Source: Nocardiopsis_B mangrovi (GTDB lineage Bacteria; Actinomycetota; Actinomycetes; Streptosporangiales; Streptosporangiaceae). Taken from it: a stretch of DNA of 64,000 nucleotides. The stretch spans positions 1-64,000 of the forward strand of contig NZ_JBHSFQ010000006.1 in assembly GCF_042653925.1 (NCBI RefSeq). The letters are read 5' to 3'. Shown piece after piece: positions 59,122-64,000 of the stretch. The notes under the pieces were generated by a model. That model saw only the letters and a program-made list of their open reading frames with translations. It did no database searches and had not been told where the DNA came from. The position numbers and the translations under genes are program-made. Position 1 is the stretch's first letter; each line of letters opens with the position of its first letter.

Positions 59122-60986
59122 TACGCGGCACCCCCCGCCACGGCGACCGGAGACCGGCCCTCGGCGGCGCGTCGCCACAGGAGCGCGACGGCGACCATCG
59201 AGACGGCCAGCGGTCCCGCCAGCGCGACATAGAACGACATGTACCAGAAGAGCAGCAGGACGGTCAGCAGGCAGGCCGCCCCCACCGGCGCGGAGTCCCG
59301 CCGGAAGCGCCACGCGATCTGCGCGAAGAAGGCCACGAACAGAGCCGTCCCCACCCAGCCGTTGGCGATCAGGGTCAGCTGGAGCTGCCCGTTGTTGCCG
59401 ATGGTGTGGTTGCCGCAGCCCGGGCACTCGGGGGAGCTCCCGACGGCGATCGACGCGGAGCTGCCGAGCATGTCGCGCGTGGACCCCCAGCCCAGGACCG
59501 GCGACGCGTTCGCCGCCTCGACCGCCGCGATGCTCGCGGCCGCCCGCCCGTCGTCGCTGTGCGGGTGGCCGACGCGCTCCTGGACCACCGTCGCGAGCGG
59601 CGACAGCAGTGCCGCGGCGGCGAGCACCGCCAGCCCGCCGCCGCATATCGCGACGGCGGCGACCCGCCCCCGGCGCAGCAGGCACACCAGCAGGAACGCC
59701 ACGGATAGCGCGAGCCCCACCCACAGTGCCCGGTTCAGCGAGTGGACGACGGGGACCGCGGCGGCGGCCACCGCGGCGACGGCGGCGCAGCGCGTGGCCA
59801 TGCCGCCGCGCGCGATCCAGGCGACCGCCAGCCAGACCAGGAGCAGCGACAGCATGTTGCCCCAGGTGTTCGTGTACTCCCAGGGCGCCTTCGGCCGGGC
59901 CGACTCGTACCCGAGTACGTCCATGATCTGCGCGGACGCGGGATGAACGAGCGCCTGCACGTAGGCGTCGGCGGCGACCCCGGCGGGCAGCAGCATCTCG
60001 ACGGGCGAGGTGAACTCGAACGTCGGTGCCACCAGCCCCAGGAACCCGCCGCCGATCGTCGCCAGGCACAGCACCCCCAGCGCACGGGCGACGTCCAGAT
60101 CCGCCAGCACCCGCGCGGAGGGCCGACCCGTTCCACGCACCGCGGAGCCCGAAGGAACGCCGTCCGATGCTCCCGGCCCCGGAACCGCCCATGGCCGATG
60201 CCGCGCATCACCGGGCGCCCGTCCCCGGACGCCGCCGCAGGCGACGGTCGGGTCCTCCCGCAGGGGGTGCGCGGTTCCCGGTTCGGCGGCGTATGCCGGA
60301 TCGCGGTCGTCGTCCGGTGCCGGATGGGCGTGGGCGAACGGCTCCGGTGCCGTGGCCGTCACGGTGCCTGACGACGACACTGCCGATGGCGACGACGCCG
60401 CCGATGCCCTTCCGGAGTCGCCCCCGCCGGCCACCAGGGGGAGGAGCGCCGGCGGAGAGTGCGCGCCGGGTTCCGCGGGAAGCCCGGGCCCCTCCTGAAT
60501 GCCGCATGGGCGCGCGGAGGCGCTGGACGCGGGGCGGCCGGGGGTGTTGCCGATGTAGAGCAGCAGGACGGTGAGCGCGAGGTAGGTCAGGAGCCGCATC
60601 AGCGCGCCGGCCGGGCCGCCGCTGCCGGGCAGGGTTCCGGGCGGGGTGAGGCCGATCAACGCGAGCCCGGCCACCGACCAGACGAGGAACAGTCCCCAGA
60701 GCCAGAACCCCGGAGGCAGCCGCAGGCCGACCGTCCGGTGGCGGCGGACGAGATCGGCCGCCATCGGCACCGCGAAGATCCAGAACGCGAACTGCCCCAA
60801 CCCGAGCGCCCACCACACGGGGTATCCGCCGAACAGCCAGAGCACCGGCCACCCGGGCCGACCCACGGACCACGCGGCGCTCGCCACGGGCCGCTCGGAC
60901 CACCCCGTTCCACCGGTCGGTGCCGTGCGGACGGGTGAGGCCGCCGAGCCAGGTTCGACAGGAGGCGAGATGGGCGGCTGCGTCAT
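59121..60986 (-). CDS. O-antigen polymerase/ligase-like protein (Wzy_C family)
   Basis: The 621-residue multi-pass membrane protein has the WaaL/Wzy_C-type core (TNTWGNMLSLLLVWLAVAWI, HSLNRALWVGLALSVAFLLV, NASPVLGWGSTRD), with Arg in the conserved extracellular loop. A hydrophilic low-complexity insertion of about 140 residues (about 155-295) rich in Ala, Pro, Asp and Gly splits the membrane domain. The role is to polymerise flipped repeat units. The 5' start at 60986 fits MTQPPISPPVEP. A 499-bp gap separates it from the Wzz-like gene upstream. Confidence 0.85.
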   Translation of the reverse strand: MTQPPISPPVEPGSAASPVRTAPTGGTGWSERPVASAAWSVGRPGWPVLWLFGGYPVWWALGLGQFAFWIFAVPMAADLVRRHRTVGLRLPPGFWLWGLFLVWSVAGLALIGLTPPGTLPGSGGPAGALMRLLTYLALTVLLLYIGNTPGRPASSASARPCGIQEGPGLPAEPGAHSPPALLPLVAGGGDSGRASAASSPSAVSSSGTVTATAPEPFAHAHPAPDDDRDPAYAAEPGTAHPLREDPTVACGGVRGRAPGDARHRPWAVPGPGASDGVPSGSAVRGTGRPSARVLADLDVARALGVLCLATIGGGFLGLVAPTFEFTSPVEMLLPAGVAADAYVQALVHPASAQIMDVLGYESARPKAPWEYTNTWGNMLSLLLVWLAVAWIARGGMATRCAAVAAVAAAAVPVVHSLNRALWVGLALSVAFLLVCLLRRGRVAAVAICGGGLAVLAAAALLSPLATVVQERVGHPHSDDGRAAASIAAVEAANASPVLGWGSTRDMLGSSASIAVGSSPECPGCGNHTIGNNGQLQLTLIANGWVGTALFVAFFAQIAWRFRRDSAPVGAACLLTVLLLFWYMSFYVALAGPLAVSMVAVALLWRRAAEGRSPVAVAGGAA

Positions 60987-61485
60987 AGCCCACCGCCCTC
61001 TCGCCGTCCCTGACCGCGCCCGCCCGGCTCCGCCTCGGGAGATTCATCGACTTCGCCATGGTCGTGCGGCCTCGATGGGGCGTCCGGTCGAAGGTCGGTG
61101 GTCGGCGGGTGGACGTTCTCTTCCGCTCGTGGTCGTCGTGCGGGTCGGTGGGTTGAGTGAGGGGCGTCGTGATGTCCCTCTTGTGCAGGTCGGCGCGGGG
61201 CGAGCGCAGAGCGCTCATCGACGACTCGACCATGGGCGGCGCCGTGCACCGCTGATCCGGGACGGCGGCGACGGCCACGGGCCGCCGGGCCGAGGCGGGC
61301 GGGGTCCGCATGCACGTCCGAACGATCGAGGACGTCGTCGTGGGTGGTCTGCGGTCGGCGCCCGAGGGCTCCGATCGGCTCGCCCGGTCCGGGGCGTACC
61401 GGCTGCGTGGGCTCCCCGGGACGAGCTGGAGGGCGCCGGGGCGCGGCGGCGGGCTTGCCGCCGGCCCCGGTCGTATCGCGGCTGG
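60987..61485. other. intergenic gap inside the polysaccharide locus
   Basis: The open frames here are Arg/Pro-rich and lack ribosome sites, so I do not call a gene. The gap lies between two same-strand genes and probably contains the promoter of the polymerase operon. No clear hairpin terminator for the Wzz-like gene was found. Confidence 0.4.
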
Positions 61486-64000
61486 TCAACGTTGCAGTGA
61501 CAGGTCGGACCCGGTGGCGTCGCCGTTACCGCCGGCGCCCTGGTCGTCCTCGTTGCCGGAGGTGTCCCTCGCGGTGTCCGTGTTCGCCGGGCTCTGCGTT
61601 CCGCCGGGTGCGGTCTTCGTGCCGTTCTTGCCGGCCCTGCCCTTGGCCGCCTTTCCGTCAGGCGGCTCGGGGGCCGTGGCGGTACCGCTGTCGGCCGTGT
61701 CCTTCGCTGTGGCCGAGCCGGTGGTGGTCGCCTCGGTGGACGAGCCGGTGGTGGCCACCCCGGTGGCAGAGCCGGCGGCGGTGGCCGCGGCGGCCGTGCC
61801 TCGGCTCCGGGGGGACCGGGTGGTCCGCTTGGCGGTGCCCTTGGTGCGCCTGCCGCCCTTGCGGGTGCTCTTCGCGCCCGTATCCGTGCCCGTGGCGGAG
61901 GCCACATCGGCGTGGGCGGGCGTGGCCGATGTCCCGTCTCCGGCGGCGTCGGCCTCGGTCGTCGCCGTCTCCGCTGCGGAGGACGGGGCCATGGAGCTGG
62001 TGCTCGTGGCGATACCGCCCTCGGCGGGCGCCTCGGGTTCCGTCGGCGCCGTGTCGGCGGCGACGTCGTCCACGGGCACCGTCACGGTGAGTCCGCCGGG
62101 CTCCGCCGCCACGGCGGAGGCGTGGCGCTTCCCACCGTTCGCCGCTGCCCGGGGCGGTGCGTCCTCCGCCGGCCCCGTGCCCGCGTCCGACCCCTTCGCC
62201 GAGGCCGCGTCCGACCCCCTCGCCGAGGTCGCGTCCGGGGCCTTCGCCGCGGCCGCGTCCGGGGCCTGGAGTGTGGCGGTCCCCGGGCTCTTCGCCGTGG
62301 CCGCGTCGGTCGCGGCGCCCAGTGGGTTCCCGGCGGTCTCGGCCGGCGCCCCTTCGGCCGCTGTGCCGGTGGCGTCGGCCTCCGGGGACTCGCCGGTGGC
62401 GCCCTCCGGGGGCTCGCCGGTGGCGCCCTCCGGGGGCTCGCCGGTGGCGGCCTCCATGGATCCGGCGACGGCGGTGTCCGCGGGCCCCTCCGTCTCCGCG
62501 CCCCGGGCGGTCCCTGCGACGGGGGCGGGCTCCGGGGTTCCGGCGGCCGTCGTCGTGGCGAGGGCCGAACCGGCGCCCGGCTGCGAGGCGAGGACCGGCT
62601 GCGGCCCCACCCGTGCGGGCACGATGGCGATCCCGGCCACCTCGGTGCCCATGGCCGCCAAACGGTCCACGGCGGCCGTCAGCTCGGAGGCGCGCGTGCG
62701 GCCGAGCTCGGCCGTCGGCAGAACCGCGTCGGCCACCGCGGCGATGGCCTGGGCGTCGGCGCGCTCCGAGGTGGGAGCGGTCGCGATGATCACGAACCGG
62801 GCCTCATCACGCAGCCGGCGGACGAGGTCCGCCATCGCCTCGCGCTGGAGCAGTTCCGCGGCACCGGGCCGTCCGTGGCGCAGTACGCGGAGTCCCGGCA
62901 GGCCCTCGGGGCGGCACTCCAGCAGGGCCGGGTCGACGCCGTCGGCCAGTGCCTCGGCGAGGCCGGGCCCCTCGGGAAGGTCGAGCAGCCCGGCGGCGGG
63001 CCCGCTGTTCTCGCGTGCGACCTTGGCCGGCCTGCCCCTGCGGGCGGGCCCGGCGGCCGTGCGGCCCGTACCGTCCGCACCCTTTCCGGTGCCACGTTCG
63101 TCCCATTCGGGCCGATTCTGTGCGCCGGAATCCGCTGTCCGCTCGGGGGCGTCGCTCCCCGAAGGCGCGGCGGCACCGCCGGCGCCCTCGCCCGCGCTCT
63201 CGGCACGGGCCGCGCCCTCGCCCTCGCCCTGGTGCGGGGCGTCCGGCTCGCCCCCGGTCGCGGTCCCTGTCTCGGTGGTGGTGACGGCGGTCTCCGCCCT
63301 GGCCTCTGCGTCCTCGGCCGTGGTCCCGTCCCCGGCCGTGGCCTCTGCCCCGGTCGCCGCGGACACGGCGTGTTCCGCCGTCGCGAGGCGGTCGTGCTCC
63401 CTCCCGCCGGTGCGGTCGTCGGCCGCGGGATCCGTGGACTCCGCGGACTGCGCGGCTTCCCGCGGGTCGGCGCAGACCAGGAGGACGTCGGCGCCGATGC
63501 GGGCGAAGGCCGCGGCGAGGTTGGCCGCGGCGACCATCCCCGCGTCGCCGTTCGAGGCGCCCGGCACCACCAGCACGTGTCCGCCCGGTCCCATGCGGGC
63601 GGACAGGGTGTGGGCGACCCCGTTGACGCGCTGCCCGGCCGGGCCGGACGCCGGGACCAGGCCCACCGCCCGGGTGGCGCGGCCGTCGTCGGAGAGGTCG
63701 AGCAGCATCGGGGGGCGCGTGGCGCGCCGGATGTCGCGGAGGCCGTGCAGCCGGCCGTCGCCGCGGTCGTCGGCGACCGCCAGCGCCAGCCCCGCCAGCA
63801 GCCCCAGCAGCGCGCCGCCCGACAGCCACACGGCGGGGACGGGCGAGGACGGGGCGTCGGGCGTCGTCGCGGCCGTGATGATCTGGCCCGGGATGATCGA
63901 GTCGCGCAGGGCGGCGAGCGGATCGATCTCACCGTTGAGACCGGCGATCTCGGTCTGCACCGCCTCCAGGCGCGTTTCGGCGCGGATCTGGTCGGCGCCG
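61486..64000 (-). CDS. Wzz-like polysaccharide chain-length/co-polymerase protein with long tail (N-terminus cut by window edge)
   Basis: The frame is open to the right edge, so the N-terminus is missing; the GTG at 63960 is internal to a coiled coil. Visible parts: coiled coil (IRAETRLEAVQTEIAGLNGE), a Pro-rich loop and membrane helix (AVWLSGGALLGLLAGLALAV), and a degenerate bacterial tyrosine kinase-like domain (GGHVLVVPGASNGDAG) that lacks the Gly-Lys-Ser/Thr of Walker A. It is split by an Ala/Glu/Thr insertion. A tail of about 400 residues rich in Ala, Thr, Glu and Pro ends in basic TRKGGRRTKGTAKRTTRSP. It should set polymer length; kinase activity is unlikely. Confidence 0.82.
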   Translation of the reverse strand, partial: GADQIRAETRLEAVQTEIAGLNGEIDPLAALRDSIIPGQIITAATTPDAPSSPVPAVWLSGGALLGLLAGLALAVADDRGDGRLHGLRDIRRATRPPMLLDLSDDGRATRAVGLVPASGPAGQRVNGVAHTLSARMGPGGHVLVVPGASNGDAGMVAAANLAAAFARIGADVLLVCADPREAAQSAESTDPAADDRTGGREHDRLATAEHAVSAATGAEATAGDGTTAEDAEARAETAVTTTETGTATGGEPDAPHQGEGEGAARAESAGEGAGGAAAPSGSDAPERTADSGAQNRPEWDERGTGKGADGTGRTAAGPARRGRPAKVARENSGPAAGLLDLPEGPGLAEALADGVDPALLECRPEGLPGLRVLRHGRPGAAELLQREAMADLVRRLRDEARFVIIATAPTSERADAQAIAAVADAVLPTAELGRTRASELTAAVDRLAAMGTEVAGIAIVPARVGPQPVLASQPGAGSALATTTAAGTPEPAPVAGTARGAETEGPADTAVAGSMEAATGEPPEGATGEPPEGATGESPEADATGTAAEGAPAETAGNPLGAATDAATAKSPGTATLQAPDAAAAKAPDATSARGSDAASAKGSDAGTGPAEDAPPRAAANGGKRHASAVAAEPGGLTVTVPVDDVAADTAPTEPEAPAEGGIATSTSSMAPSSAAETATTEADAAGDGTSATPAHADVASATGTDTGAKSTRKGGRRTKGTAKRTTRSPRSRGTAAAATAAGSATGVATTGSSTEATTTGSATAKDTADSGTATAPEPPDGKAAKGRAGKNGTKTAPGGTQSPANTDTARDTSGNEDDQGAGGNGDATGSDLSLQR
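62390..62456 (-). repeat. 24-bp tandem repeats in the Wzz tail
   Basis: Almost three copies of a 24-bp unit starting CTCGCCGGTGGCGCCCTCCG encode the octapeptide GATGEPPE. They are in frame, so copy number can change without disrupting the protein. Confidence 0.8.

Overview
The window is a stretch of very GC-rich actinobacterial chromosome. Third codon positions are almost all G or C, many genes start with GTG or TTG, and the conserved gene orders pmt/rsmI, metG-tatD, rpfB-rsmA-ispE and tRNA-Gln-glmU-prs-rplY-pth are those of filamentous Actinomycetota. RpfB, a WhiJ-type regulator module and DUF397 fit a mycelial actinomycete. A Nocardiopsaceae-like genus is my guess only; no 16S rRNA gene is present.

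Layout. 1-10.9 kb: a truncated repeat-rich WXG100-like protein, a membrane-anchored serine hydrolase, a gene-poor stretch that ends in a tiny secreted peptide gene, a secreted nuclease, tatB, a PAP2 phosphatase, an ion channel and a cold-shock protein. 11-40 kb: mostly housekeeping genes (pmt, rsmI, a fused secDF, metG, tatD, a methylacyl-CoA racemase, rpfB, rsmA, a Ser/Thr kinase, ispE, soxR with a split transketolase, an ABC-F protein, MarR and TetR regulators, a fatty-acid desaturase, tRNA-Gln, glmU, prs, rplY, pth). 40.4-64 kb: an accessory region for a cell-surface polysaccharide. Its right-pointing arm (40.4-48 kb) encodes a polyprenyl-phosphate sugar-1-phosphate transferase, CysQ, CysD, CysN, a sulfotransferase and a secreted GH26-like glycosidase. 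Its left-pointing arm (53.1-64 kb) encodes an Alg13-like/GT2 fusion, an Alg14-like protein, a flippase, a second sulfotransferase, a kinase-like protein, an O-antigen-polymerase-like protein and a Wzz-like chain-length protein that runs off the window.

Taken together these two arms look like one Wzx/Wzy-type locus for a sulfated exopolysaccharide. CysDN makes APS, CysQ removes the PAP left by sulfotransfer, two sulfotransferases decorate the glycan, and Wzx, Wzy and Wzz flip, polymerise and size it. An APS kinase is not visible here.

Between the two arms (48.0-53.1 kb) sits an insertion: a WhiJ-like DUF5753 regulator with its DUF397 partner, an anti-sigma-like ATPase, and a striking toxin-immunity pair. 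The toxin has a type IVb (Flp) prepilin N-terminus, a HINT autoprocessing domain and a short C-terminal toxin-like domain. It overlaps a CPCC-type immunity gene. This is the strongest candidate for an unusual system. Other regulatory highlights are a near-consensus SoxR box over a leaderless transketolase gene, palindromic operators at the MarR and desaturase promoters, and hairpins resembling type I-E CRISPR repeats in the rplY leader.
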